The position numbers and the translations under genes were made by a program. This document shows, one piece after another, positions 8,465-16,317 of a DNA stretch of 44,833 nt. The stretch spans positions 1-44,833 of the forward strand of contig JAUNVF010000010.1 in the NCBI GenBank assembly GCA_030537815.1, read 5' to 3'. The stretch comes from Tissierellia bacterium. GTDB taxonomy: Bacteria; Bacillota; Clostridia; Tissierellales; Peptoniphilaceae. Every line of letters begins with the position of its first letter. Positions within the stretch are counted from its first letter, which is position 1. The notes beneath the pieces were generated by a model. The model ran no database searches. It was not told the DNA's origin and saw only the letters and a program-made list of their open reading frames with translations.

Positions 8465-9186
8465 TTTATCACCCACAAAGTAATCAATGATAGTATATCA
8501 GAGATTTCCACAGTAGCTCCGATGATATCTCCGCTAACTGCACCGATCTTCTTAACTGCCTTCCTACCCATAATTCTTGTAAAGAGGATTGTAAGCACCA
8601 AGGATAATATATATTTATAGTCATATATTGCCATTGTAATTGCATAACCCAACAAGAGTATTAACTCGCCCTTTCCTATTCTCCCCTTGCTGAAAGAATC
8701 AGCAAAACCTCCATAATTAGGCGTCTTGAAATTATTTAAGAGATGAACGGCACTGAATCTTGAATTGACTATCGCTATTATTATTAAATGTGGCTGATTT
8801 GCAATTGAAGTGTAAATCGCAAATTTAGTCAATATAATAAGAATTAGAGCTATAACTCCAAAAGCTCCAATTCTACTATCTTTCATAATTTTAATAATAT
8901 CTTCTTTATCTTTTCCACCCCAAAAACCATCTACCGTATCAGATAGACCATCTAAATGAAGGGATCCGGTGATCAAGCAATATATTGAGATCGCTAATGC
9001 CGAGCTTACCCTAAATTCAGTTATCGGTATGAGGACGAAAGGAATCGTAACAATTACAGCTATAATCAAAGCTGTAAAGGGAAAAAAATATACTGCATTT
9101 TTTAAATTCTTACGAGTAAATTTAATATTCTTTTTTACAGGTATCCTGGTTAAAAATTGAATCGCCAACAAAAAACCATCCATCAT
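8455..9186 (-). CDS. cobS: Adenosylcobinamide-GDP ribazoletransferase
   Basis: This membrane enzyme joins adenosylcobinamide-GDP to alpha-ribazole, the last step in coenzyme B12 assembly. The 243-residue sequence starts with the family's LLAIQFLTRIPV, contains the strongly conserved acidic loop GSLHLDGLSDTVDGFWGG near residues 75-92 and has several hydrophobic spans. The ATG overlaps the cobU stop, so the two are coupled. No cobalamin riboswitch is visible before the cluster. Confidence 0.93.
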   Translation of the reverse strand: MMDGFLLAIQFLTRIPVKKNIKFTRKNLKNAVYFFPFTALIIAVIVTIPFVLIPITEFRVSSALAISIYCLITGSLHLDGLSDTVDGFWGGKDKEDIIKIMKDSRIGAFGVIALILIILTKFAIYTSIANQPHLIIIAIVNSRFSAVHLLNNFKTPNYGGFADSFSKGRIGKGELILLLGYAITMAIYDYKYILSLVLTILFTRIMGRKAVKKIGAVSGDIIGATVEISDILSLITLWVIKWI

Positions 9187-9719
9187 TTTACTTTTACCTC
9201 GATTCCGGCAAATATAAAATACACAGACTCGGCTCTTTGAGCTAGATATTGATTTACTCTCCCTTGAATATCCCTAAACACGCGACTTAATCTATTCATC
9301 GGCACAATTGACATTCCAACTTCATTAGATACCATGATTATATTTTTATCTTTATAGTTGACGGCATCTAATAAATAATCTAATTGTCTTATCACTTCTT
9401 TTTCAATCTCATATTCAAGACTCTCGTCTAATTCGCTACTTTCTCCACTCAAATTAAACATTATATTAGAGATTAGATTTGTAATATCATCTAATATATA
9501 GTTTTCTTCTTGATCAATACATAGATATGGATTGGTGGGGTTTTCACAGGTTCTCCACGAGCTCGGTCTCGCATCTATATGTTTTTGTACCCTAGCTCTC
9601 ATTTCTTCATCGATAATTTCAGCTGTGGCAATATAGCATACGGAATTGGCATCTGCAAAAAAATTCTCTGCAAAACGACTCTTCCCGCTCCTAGCTCCGC
9701 CTATTACAATAGCTATCAT
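9183..9719 (-). CDS. cobU: Adenosylcobinamide kinase / guanylyltransferase
   Basis: CobU phosphorylates adenosylcobinamide and then adds GMP. The 178 residues match the family length. Walker A is GGARSGKS near residues 7-14, followed by YIATAEIIDEEM and the late motif VSNEVGMSIVPMNRLSRVFRD with NQYLA near the C-terminus. The usual text is EVGMGIVP; a serine replaces the glycine here, a mild change. The reading frame overlaps the small gene upstream and cobS downstream by 4 nt each. Confidence 0.93.
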   Translation of the reverse strand: MIAIVIGGARSGKSRFAENFFADANSVCYIATAEIIDEEMRARVQKHIDARPSSWRTCENPTNPYLCIDQEENYILDDITNLISNIMFNLSGESSELDESLEYEIEKEVIRQLDYLLDAVNYKDKNIIMVSNEVGMSIVPMNRLSRVFRDIQGRVNQYLAQRAESVYFIFAGIEVKVK

Positions 9720-9943
9720 TTACCTTCAAATTCGTCTTTTAATATCTCATACAATATCTTCGCTTCTTCTTCAGTCATAGTAATTCCCTTGCTCATCTTC
9801 GTATGTTCCGGAGCCCATTCTCTGATATCGTATTTCGGATCTCTTTCATTCCAACTTACTAGATTGAATTCCTTTCTCCAACCCTTAGCATTTTCTGATA
9901 AAACTCCTATTTGCTCAACAACTTCATATTTGAATTCGGCCAT
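9716..9943 (-). CDS. YdbC/PC4-like ssDNA-binding protein
   Basis: A 75-residue protein resembling the YdbC family of small PC4-fold proteins that bind single-stranded nucleic acids. The pattern is a beta-rich N-terminus (VVEQIGVLSENAKGWRKEFN), a central W-N, the DIREWAPEHTKMSKGITMT segment and a C-terminal helix. The family role is thought to lie in transcription or DNA repair. A good AAGGAG site precedes the ATG. It is coupled to cobU by a 4-nt overlap, which may be positional rather than functional. Confidence 0.78.
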   Translation of the reverse strand: MAEFKYEVVEQIGVLSENAKGWRKEFNLVSWNERDPKYDIREWAPEHTKMSKGITMTEEEAKILYEILKDEFEGK

Positions 9944-9955
9944 TGTATTCTCCTT

Positions 9956-10636
9956 TTAATTTATATAATTGTCTTCTACAGGCAATAGCGCTAAAAAAAG
10001 CTGTTCAAGTTCAGCTTTAATAGATTCTAAATCGCTGATTGACTGTATCAGTTCACCTTTTTTAGTTTTAAATTGGTCATCGTCATCTACTGCATCTATA
10101 ATCCCCTTAGGAAGGTAGTTTTTTAATTTTATAATATCATTGCTGTCAAAGATATTTTCAGGATTGTCAATTGTTTTCGACAATGGATATTTCCCGTTTG
10201 ACCAGTCGATATTAGACCATTTATTTAGAACAGATCTATAATCGGGATGTAGCGTTGACAATGTTTTATTTATTCTGCCAATAAAAGAATCTATATCCTC
10301 AATCTGTTTTTCTTCTTCTATAGCATTTATAATTTTATTGATATCATTTTTTAGTATTCTAATCATAGACTCTATCTTGTAAAACTCGTCATTTGATATT
10401 TGAAATATCTTATTTACATCTACCTCATTGCCATAAGTCAATGATTCAGAAAGTATCTCGAGATTTCGATTGGTCTTTGTAAGCTCGTATTCCAGCATGT
10501 ATTTTTGCAATTCCAATTGTCCAAGTTCATATATATAATTGGCAATAAAATTGATTAAGGTTTCCCTCAAATCATCTTCTTTTACAAAATTAGCTGCTTT
10601 TACATTCTCTTTATCTTCATCAGAGAGCATAATCAT
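9956..10636 (-). CDS. Unknown coiled-coil protein
   Basis: I do not recognise this 226-residue protein. It is acidic, has no signal peptide or membrane span, and consists mostly of predicted amphipathic helices with heptad-like spacing (residues about 35-150 and 190-220), somewhat like FlgN-type export chaperones in layout. No flagellar genes are near, so that reading is weak. A very strong GGGAGGAATAAGT site supports the ATG at 10636. It is the first gene of a ten-gene minus-strand run and has its own promoter just upstream. Confidence 0.75.
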   Translation of the reverse strand: MIMLSDEDKENVKAANFVKEDDLRETLINFIANYIYELGQLELQKYMLEYELTKTNRNLEILSESLTYGNEVDVNKIFQISNDEFYKIESMIRILKNDINKIINAIEEEKQIEDIDSFIGRINKTLSTLHPDYRSVLNKWSNIDWSNGKYPLSKTIDNPENIFDSNDIIKLKNYLPKGIIDAVDDDDQFKTKKGELIQSISDLESIKAELEQLFLALLPVEDNYIN

Positions 10637-10662
10637 ACTTATTCCTCCCTCCCTTAACTGTC

Positions 10663-10691
10663 ATTTTATCATATTTTATAAATTAATTAAA
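10663..10691 (-). promoter_or_regulatory. Promoter for the 10636-2800 operon
   Basis: On the minus strand TTTAAT (10686-10691) and TAAAAT (10663-10668) are separated by 17 nt and end about 27 nt before the start codon of the coiled-coil protein gene. Both boxes are imperfect but the spacing is ideal. AT-rich background makes chance matches common. Confidence 0.4.
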
Positions 10692-10764
10692 CATCGAGTT
10701 ATTAAGCTGATTTTTTACCATATCTTATCTTGGATATTATAACATATTTTCCTATCAAATTATC

Positions 10765-10770
10765 TATAAT
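10765..10770 (+). promoter_or_regulatory. -10 box for the miniprotein-recX unit
   Basis: A perfect TATAAT lies about 46 nt before the miniprotein start and on the plus strand. No good -35 box is visible at 16-18 nt, so this is tentative. Confidence 0.35.
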
Positions 10771-10816
10771 GGATTATTTATCGGTTTTATGTTAATATAT
10801 TCCTGAGGTGAAATAT

Positions 10817-10918
10817 ATGAAAAATAATAAATTTGTAAAGATAGTTGCGATATTATTAGCTGGTTCAATGCTCCTTAGCCTAGTCCCTACGATTATATTC
10901 GCATTGATGACAAAATAA
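10817..10918 (+). CDS. 33-residue single-span membrane miniprotein
   Basis: A short frame with a strong GAGGTGA site 5 nt before its ATG encodes 33 residues: a lysine-rich head (MKNNKFVK), one hydrophobic span (about residues 9-30) and a short TK tail. Its TAA shares the final A with the ATG of recX, so translation is coupled. Layout recalls Prli42/DUF4044-type Firmicutes miniproteins (a basic N-terminus and one span), but I cannot confirm homology. The strong ribosome site and the exact junction argue that it is a real gene. Confidence 0.7.
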   Translation: MKNNKFVKIVAILLAGSMLLSLVPTIIFALMTK

Positions 10919-11526
10919 TGATAGTATCGAGTATAAATTATGACGACAAAGAGTTTTTTGATATAGAAATAGAAAGTCAGAAATATATACTAAATTATGA
11001 GCAATTAGAAAATCTAAAGCTAAGAGAAAATGATGAGATTTCTTTTGATGTATTCAGAAAGATAGAAGGATATTCTGAATATAATAAGGCTATTAATATG
11101 GCATTTAAATATGCTTCCTCTAGATTTATCTCCAGTCATCAACTCAAAAATTACTTGTATAGAAAGAATATTGATAGCGATAATATAGATAAAATTTTAG
11201 AGGAATTCGTAAAATTAAATTTGATTGATGATGATGAGTATCTAAAATCTTATATATCAGATAAGATTCAATTCTCTAAATCCTCAAAAAAGAAAATCAA
11301 ATTCGACCTTATAAAAATTGGATTCCCGCAAAACAAAATCGAAGAATATTTGAATGATTTGGATACAGAAGCTGAAATCGAAAATGCCTATGAAATTACG
11401 ATTAAAAAATTTAGAGATATAGATATCTCGGATTTAAAATTGAAAAATAAGATTTATCAATTCCTTTATAGAAAAGGATTTGAATACGATACGATTAATA
11501 CGGTTTTACTGAGGATTGGTTTTTAA
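10918..11526 (+). CDS. recX: Regulatory protein RecX
   Basis: RecX binds RecA filaments and limits recombinase activity. The 202-residue protein shows the three-helix repeat pattern: AFKYASSRFISSHQLKNYLYRK near residues 62-84, the LIDDDEYLKSYI segment near 100-112, and a last repeat with FLYRKGFEYDTINTVL. The N-terminal 55 residues form the variable beta domain. It is translationally coupled to a miniprotein upstream and its stop is fused to the start of the GIY-YIG gene. Confidence 0.88.
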   Translation: MIVSSINYDDKEFFDIEIESQKYILNYEQLENLKLRENDEISFDVFRKIEGYSEYNKAINMAFKYASSRFISSHQLKNYLYRKNIDSDNIDKILEEFVKLNLIDDDEYLKSYISDKIQFSKSSKKKIKFDLIKIGFPQNKIEEYLNDLDTEAEIENAYEITIKKFRDIDISDLKLKNKIYQFLYRKGFEYDTINTVLLRIGF

Positions 11527-11771
11527 TGTATTATGTCTACATATTGAAATGCAGTGATGGCAGTTTATATACCGGATGCACAAATGATTTAGAAAATAGG
11601 ATTAAAACGCATAATGCCGGAAAAGGAGCTAAATACACAAGAGGAAGGCTCCCCGTATCACTGGTCTATTCTAAAAAAGTTGAAAACAGAAGTGAAGCTT
11701 TAAAACTCGAGCTTAAAATAAAATCTCTGAAGAGAAGTGAAAAATTTAAATTAATAAGGCAAAACCCTTGA
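11526..11771 (+). CDS. GIY-YIG domain protein, UPF0213 family
   Basis: An 81-residue protein that is essentially one GIY-YIG nuclease domain: YYVYILKCSDGSLYTGCTND at the start, the KTHNAGKGAKYTRGRLPV segment and the conserved glutamate in RSEALKLELKIKSL. It is the single-domain type related to YhbQ/YazA, whose substrate is DNA but whose role is unsettled. Its ATG overlaps the recX stop by one base, so they form one plus-strand unit. Confidence 0.9.
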   Translation: MYYVYILKCSDGSLYTGCTNDLENRIKTHNAGKGAKYTRGRLPVSLVYSKKVENRSEALKLELKIKSLKRSEKFKLIRQNP

Positions 11772-11792
11772 AATATTTCTTAGGTCTTGCCT
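11757..11792 (+). terminator. Terminator after the recX unit
   Basis: AGGCAAAACC (11757-11766) pairs with GGTCTTGCCT (11783-11792) with one mismatch and is followed by GTTTTTT. The left arm overlaps the end of the GIY-YIG gene. The opposite side is also AT-rich and the converging lipoprotein gene stops at 11798, so it may serve both strands. Confidence 0.75.
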
Positions 11793-11797
11793 GTTTT

Positions 11798-13306
11798 TTA
11801 TGGCCCCAATAAAGTTTCGACTGGAATTCTATCCTGTTTTAAAAATACCTGTTCCCATAATTCGGTTTGTTTTCCGCTCACCCATTGGGTCATAACAATC
11901 CTATCGCTTTCATTCGCCTTTATAGAAACCAAATAGTCATTCGATATTATTCCAGAATTTAACTCATATATAAGTATTTCATTTAGATTTTGAACCAGTA
12001 ATAAATCTTCGTCAGGAGAAGTATATGCGTCAATAGCTGCGGGAAATCTAGTCTTTATAGATTCCCATGAGAGTGCGAGCATATCATTTTTTACGATATC
12101 GATATTCGGTACTAAACTCAATTTATAATCTTGCATTATGAGATTATTGTCGACTCTCATGATAATATTGCTCCTAAAATCCCATCTTCCATTAGTCCTC
12201 TTCATCCCTATATTTGAAGCATCATATGAATAGCCCATATCCTCTTCTACACTATTATTACTCAAAACTTTAGCCGTATCATTTCTAAATGCTTCTAAGC
12301 CTTGATCTCCCGCTATATCTTTTACATTTAATTTAGTATTTTCGGCCAATTTATCTATATCATAGATACCATAGCTCTTGTCATCGCTATTATAGTCGTA
12401 TAATTCTATCGATACATAATCCGATCCCAAATACAAAATTGAACAATTATTTTTCTTGCCCAATAAATATCTGCTGTCATCTCGATTTCCACCAGCTAGC
12501 GGATAGGCAAAAAGAACATCCCTAGTATTATCAGTCTCGACTATATGTTCTTGTCCGACCAACCAAAAACCTGAATTTCTCGATAGTAAGAGATTTCTTA
12601 TCGAATAAATAATCGGTTTTGTCGTAGCGCCTTTTCTTAGAAAAATAGTCTTATAGCCGGAATAAGTATTAGTGTCCTTATCTTTTTTTGTCGTCCTTAT
12701 CCCTATGGTCATGCCTATGTCCTTCGTAGGATCTGCTTTATGGGTTTCTTTTATCGATAGCTCTTTGTCTATCTTCTTAGCTTCATCTATTATTTCTGCC
12801 GAGACTTTTGTATCTACTCTCTCAAAAACAAAGAATATTCCATCATATAAAAAAGATAATTCATCCTCATAATCGATGATAAAATCTTGATAGAAAAATT
12901 GACCATCTGCGACTGTCAATAAGGGACCTTCTCTTTTTAAGAAATTATCGATTATATTCTCATCCTTCGTCTTATCTTTAAAAAATTCGGCATAATTGAG
13001 ATATCTGGTTTTAAAATTCGGCTTAGTAGTAAATCTGTCCTTAAATTTTACTAGATCATTGGAAATATACAGATACTCATCATCAGAGTATTTTTCTCTA
13101 ATAGACTCCTCTATGGTATCGGGCACGATTTTTTCTTTTAATTTCCAAGTGCCATCAATTAAATGTTCTTTATTCTCAGGTTTCTCTATTTCATCGCTTA
13201 TACCGATAAATTTAATATTACCGGCTATTTTTGTACATCCTGAAACCAAGTAGAATAACAACAAAAATGAGGCAAATAAAATAGAATATTTAGTTAATTT
13301 CTTCAT
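11798..13306 (-). CDS. Unknown lipoprotein encoded with a two-component system
   Basis: A 502-residue protein with a lipoprotein signal: a short basic head (MKKLTK), a hydrophobic core and a lipobox LVSGC with Cys at residue 24, so it should be anchored on the outer face of the membrane. I do not recognise a family. The body is beta-rich with tyrosine/aspartate-rich strands and repeated short segments, reminiscent of beta-propeller sensor or carrier domains without a clear repeat. It overlaps the sensor kinase gene by 17 nt and is the last gene of that operon, so a sensory accessory or target role is plausible. Confidence 0.75.
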   Translation of the reverse strand: MKKLTKYSILFASFLLLFYLVSGCTKIAGNIKFIGISDEIEKPENKEHLIDGTWKLKEKIVPDTIEESIREKYSDDEYLYISNDLVKFKDRFTTKPNFKTRYLNYAEFFKDKTKDENIIDNFLKREGPLLTVADGQFFYQDFIIDYEDELSFLYDGIFFVFERVDTKVSAEIIDEAKKIDKELSIKETHKADPTKDIGMTIGIRTTKKDKDTNTYSGYKTIFLRKGATTKPIIYSIRNLLLSRNSGFWLVGQEHIVETDNTRDVLFAYPLAGGNRDDSRYLLGKKNNCSILYLGSDYVSIELYDYNSDDKSYGIYDIDKLAENTKLNVKDIAGDQGLEAFRNDTAKVLSNNSVEEDMGYSYDASNIGMKRTNGRWDFRSNIIMRVDNNLIMQDYKLSLVPNIDIVKNDMLALSWESIKTRFPAAIDAYTSPDEDLLLVQNLNEILIYELNSGIISNDYLVSIKANESDRIVMTQWVSGKQTELWEQVFLKQDRIPVETLLGP

Positions 13307-14726
13307 CTAAATCACCTTTTGGCAAGATAACAGCTATCTTTGTCCCTTCATTTATCTTGCTTTCAATTACCATATTTCCACCATGAAGCTTGACTATTTC
13401 CTCGCATATTGAAAGGCCAAGTCCCGTATGTGAATTGCTATTTTTCCCCTTATAGAATTTACCGGTTATAAGAGCTATCTCTTCAGAATCTATCCCTATC
13501 CCAGTATCTATGACTTCAGCAACAACATTTTCATCTTTCTCAAAGATATTAGTTATAATTACGCCCTCATTTTCCGTAAATTTTAAAGAATTATCTAGTA
13601 GATTAATCATTACTTGTCGAATTCTATTTCTGTCAATTACAGCATGGATACTCTCCGAATCATAATTCAATATCATATCTATTCCAGATTTCTTAGCTCT
13701 TGGCATAAGCTGTTTGTAAATTGATTTAACTAAATTAGTAAAATTCGTATCTTCTTTTGATAATTCGATCCGTCCGGCAGTGAACCGTGAGAAATCCAAT
13801 AATTCATCTACCATAATCTTGAGCCTATCGCTCTCTTTTTCTATTATACTCAAGCCGTCTTTTAAAAGAGAACCTTCCTCAACCTCATCTTGAAGGGTTA
13901 TCGCCCATCCCTTAATTGATGTCAGTGGAGTACGTAGCTCATGAGATATAGAAGAAATAAAATCATTTTTGAGCTGCTCTTTTTTATTTATATTATCAGT
14001 TATAAAATTCATCGTACTCGCTAATTTCCCAATCTCATCATTACTCGACTCATCGGCCCTTATATTGAATTTTCCTTCTGCGAGCTGCGAAGCTACATCT
14101 GTCAATTCATTAATTGGCTTTACAATGGAATTAGCTATAAAAAATGTTACTATTATCATAGCCGCTGTAAGCACGACTCCAAAAATTACAAATATATAAT
14201 TTCTTCTAACTATAATCTGATCTATCTTGTTTAGCGAAGTAATAAGTCTAATTATACCGACTTGCTCAGTCCTATTATATAAGGGCATCGAATATGCCAT
14301 GACATTATAATCAGAATAGCTCGGAATATAAATACTCCTACCCTCCTGATTGTTTTTTGCTAAATTGACATCCTCGGAATCTATTATCTCACCAATATTT
14401 GATGTACCGAGATTATCTAAAAGCACTCTTCCTGAATTATCTAATACCTGGACTTGAGATTTATTATGCCTATAATACTGATCTCTATCTTCCAGAATAG
14501 CCTGCTCCAAGCTATTATCAGATAGATATGACATATATAATTCTCTACTGTACTTGGCTTGACTCCTCAGCAATCCTTCAGCTGTAGAGTAATAATAATA
14601 CCTAACAGAGTACATTAAAAACAATTCAAAAATTAGTATGGATATAATAAATACAAATAGATAATTGCCTACTATTTTATTTTTAATACTACCTTCGTAT
14701 TTATTTTTCTTTATTTTTCTTTCCAC
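13290..14726 (-). CDS. Sensor histidine kinase with HAMP domain
   Basis: A 478-residue membrane kinase: span 1 at about residues 22-42, an extracellular sensor domain of about 130 residues, span 2 near 176-198, HAMP near 200-252, then HisKA with the phospho-acceptor in SSISHELRTPLTSIKG (His262) and HATPase_c with DNSLKFTENEG, DTGIGID and GLGLSICEEIV. It should phosphorylate the regulator encoded just upstream. The start at 14726 is a GTG lying inside an AGGTGG site, so the first codons are uncertain. Its signal is not identifiable. Confidence 0.93.
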   Translation of the reverse strand: MERKIKKNKYEGSIKNKIVGNYLFVFIISILIFELFLMYSVRYYYYSTAEGLLRSQAKYSRELYMSYLSDNSLEQAILEDRDQYYRHNKSQVQVLDNSGRVLLDNLGTSNIGEIIDSEDVNLAKNNQEGRSIYIPSYSDYNVMAYSMPLYNRTEQVGIIRLITSLNKIDQIIVRRNYIFVIFGVVLTAAMIIVTFFIANSIVKPINELTDVASQLAEGKFNIRADESSNDEIGKLASTMNFITDNINKKEQLKNDFISSISHELRTPLTSIKGWAITLQDEVEEGSLLKDGLSIIEKESDRLKIMVDELLDFSRFTAGRIELSKEDTNFTNLVKSIYKQLMPRAKKSGIDMILNYDSESIHAVIDRNRIRQVMINLLDNSLKFTENEGVIITNIFEKDENVVAEVIDTGIGIDSEEIALITGKFYKGKNSNSHTGLGLSICEEIVKLHGGNMVIESKINEGTKIAVILPKGDLDEEIN

Positions 14727-15397
14727 CTATAACCAATCCCCCAGACAGTCTCCAAGTACTCCGGATGACTAGGATCATCTTCTATCTTAGCTCTGATCCT
14801 TCTGATATTTACATCTACTATTTTAGACTCACCCACATAATCCGGACCCCATGTTAAGTCTAGGAGTTCATTTCTACTAAATGCCTTGCCAGGATTTGCT
14901 ATAAATAGATTTATTATAGATAATTCAGTGGGAGTTAACTCGATTTCCTTGTCATTTTTAAAAAATGTTCTCGAGTATCTATTTAACTTGAATGGCCCGT
15001 TCACAATCTCGTCCTTATTCTTCACCGAGCTGTCCAATCTCCTTATCAGCGACTGGATTCTAAGAACCAATTCCTTTGGATTGAAAGGCTTTACCATATA
15101 ATCATCAGTTCCGCTCTCTAATCCCATTATCTTATCTACATCCTGAGCTTTTGCAGTAAGCATTATGATTCCTATTTTTGGAAATTCCTTTCTTACTATT
15201 TTACAGACCTCATATCCGTCTATTCCGGGAAGCATTATATCCAGGATAACTATCTCTGGATTATTCTCTCTTATCTTCTCGACACCTATCTCTCCCGTTT
15301 CGGCTTCAATAACTTTAAATCCTTCTCTTTCTAAATTTATTTTTGTAAATTGCCTTATGCTGGCTTCATCTTCTACTAAAACTATTTTTCTAGTCAA
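14711..15397 (-). CDS. OmpR/PhoB-family response regulator
   Basis: The receiver domain (about 1-120) has the acidic pair VEDE near residue 8, the phosphorylation site LDIMLPG (Asp53), the threonine in MLTAKAQ and the lysine in VKPFNP. A winged-helix DNA-binding domain follows (ELTPTELSII, RIRAKIEDDP, GIGYRW). The start is TTG at 15397, with AGGAGG at ideal spacing. The gene overlaps the kinase gene and lies 10 nt after the ROK gene, so the pair may be cotranscribed with sugar phosphorylation. Confidence 0.94.
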   Translation of the reverse strand: MTRKIVLVEDEASIRQFTKINLEREGFKVIEAETGEIGVEKIRENNPEIVILDIMLPGIDGYEVCKIVRKEFPKIGIIMLTAKAQDVDKIMGLESGTDDYMVKPFNPKELVLRIQSLIRRLDSSVKNKDEIVNGPFKLNRYSRTFFKNDKEIELTPTELSIINLFIANPGKAFSRNELLDLTWGPDYVGESKIVDVNIRRIRAKIEDDPSHPEYLETVWGIGYRWKEK

Positions 15398-15407
15398 ATT
15401 TTACCTC

Positions 15408-16301
15408 CTATAATTCATCGAAAACTGTCTTCGCAACTCCGATAATTCCTGAATCATTTAAGAATTGAGCAGGTAGTATCTTTATATTTTCCGGCCTATT
15501 GCAGAGGTCTTCGTATTTATTTAAAAGATCAGACCACCAATATTCTCTGCTATTAATAAATCCTCCACCTAAAATAATGCCCTGTGGATCAAATGTATTA
15601 GTCAGACTCACAAGAAATGTAGCTAGGTCATCAGTGTATTTACTAAGTGATTTCATAGCTTTATCATCATTTTTTAATGATGAAATAATTTCCGGACCCG
15701 ACTTTTCCAGTCCGGTCAATTCAAAATAATTTATCGATAATGCAGATCCAGCTATATACTTTTCAGAACAGCCGGACTGCCCACATGTGCAAAGTCTTCC
15801 TTTAGGATATAATATGCTATGGCCCAATTCTGCACCCTGATATCTAGAACCCTCCCAAAGACCCATGGCATCGTGGTAAATTGCACCTCCTAGACCAGTT
15901 CCCAATGTCAGCATAACAAAAGAATCCAAGTCCTTAGCTGCGCCAATCCATTTTTCACAAATGGCCGCCATATTTGCATCATTCTGTATCTTCAAAATTT
16001 TCCCGGGAAAAATGTCCTTGAATACTTCATGCATATTCAATCCGGTCCAATCTTTTATATTGCCGGCAAATTCGACTATGCCCTCATCTGAATTTATAAA
16101 TCCCGGTGATGTTATACCAATTCCGACAATGTCCTCGTCTATTATTTCTTCAATCGCCATTGTAATTCTTTTAATTACAGTATCTCGCCCCTTATCTGCA
16201 TGAGTTTCGATTTCCGTACTCTTTAAAATATTTCCCTTGGGATCGACAATACCCGCATTGATTTTAGTTCCTCCAAGATCGACTCCAATTACATTTTTCA
16301 T
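15408..16301 (-). CDS. ROK family glucokinase
   Basis: The protein phosphorylates glucose or a related hexose with ATP. Motifs are the ATP-binding VIGVDLGGTKINAGI near the start, VMLTLGTGLGGAIY, ELGHSIL and the ROK zinc site CTCGQSGCSEKY, which also lies next to the sugar site. No DNA-binding domain is present, so this is a kinase and not a repressor of the family. I chose ATG at 16301 because GGAGGA lies just before it; the longer frame to 16313 would place that site inside the gene. Confidence 0.9.
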   Translation of the reverse strand: MKNVIGVDLGGTKINAGIVDPKGNILKSTEIETHADKGRDTVIKRITMAIEEIIDEDIVGIGITSPGFINSDEGIVEFAGNIKDWTGLNMHEVFKDIFPGKILKIQNDANMAAICEKWIGAAKDLDSFVMLTLGTGLGGAIYHDAMGLWEGSRYQGAELGHSILYPKGRLCTCGQSGCSEKYIAGSALSINYFELTGLEKSGPEIISSLKNDDKAMKSLSKYTDDLATFLVSLTNTFDPQGIILGGGFINSREYWWSDLLNKYEDLCNRPENIKILPAQFLNDSGIIGVAKTVFDEL

Positions 16302-16317
16302 ATAATCCTCCATATCA

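Noticed and set aside
9956..10636. FlgN-type flagellar chaperone
   Set aside because: Only the coiled-coil layout suggests it; there is no flagellar gene in the window and no recognisable motif.
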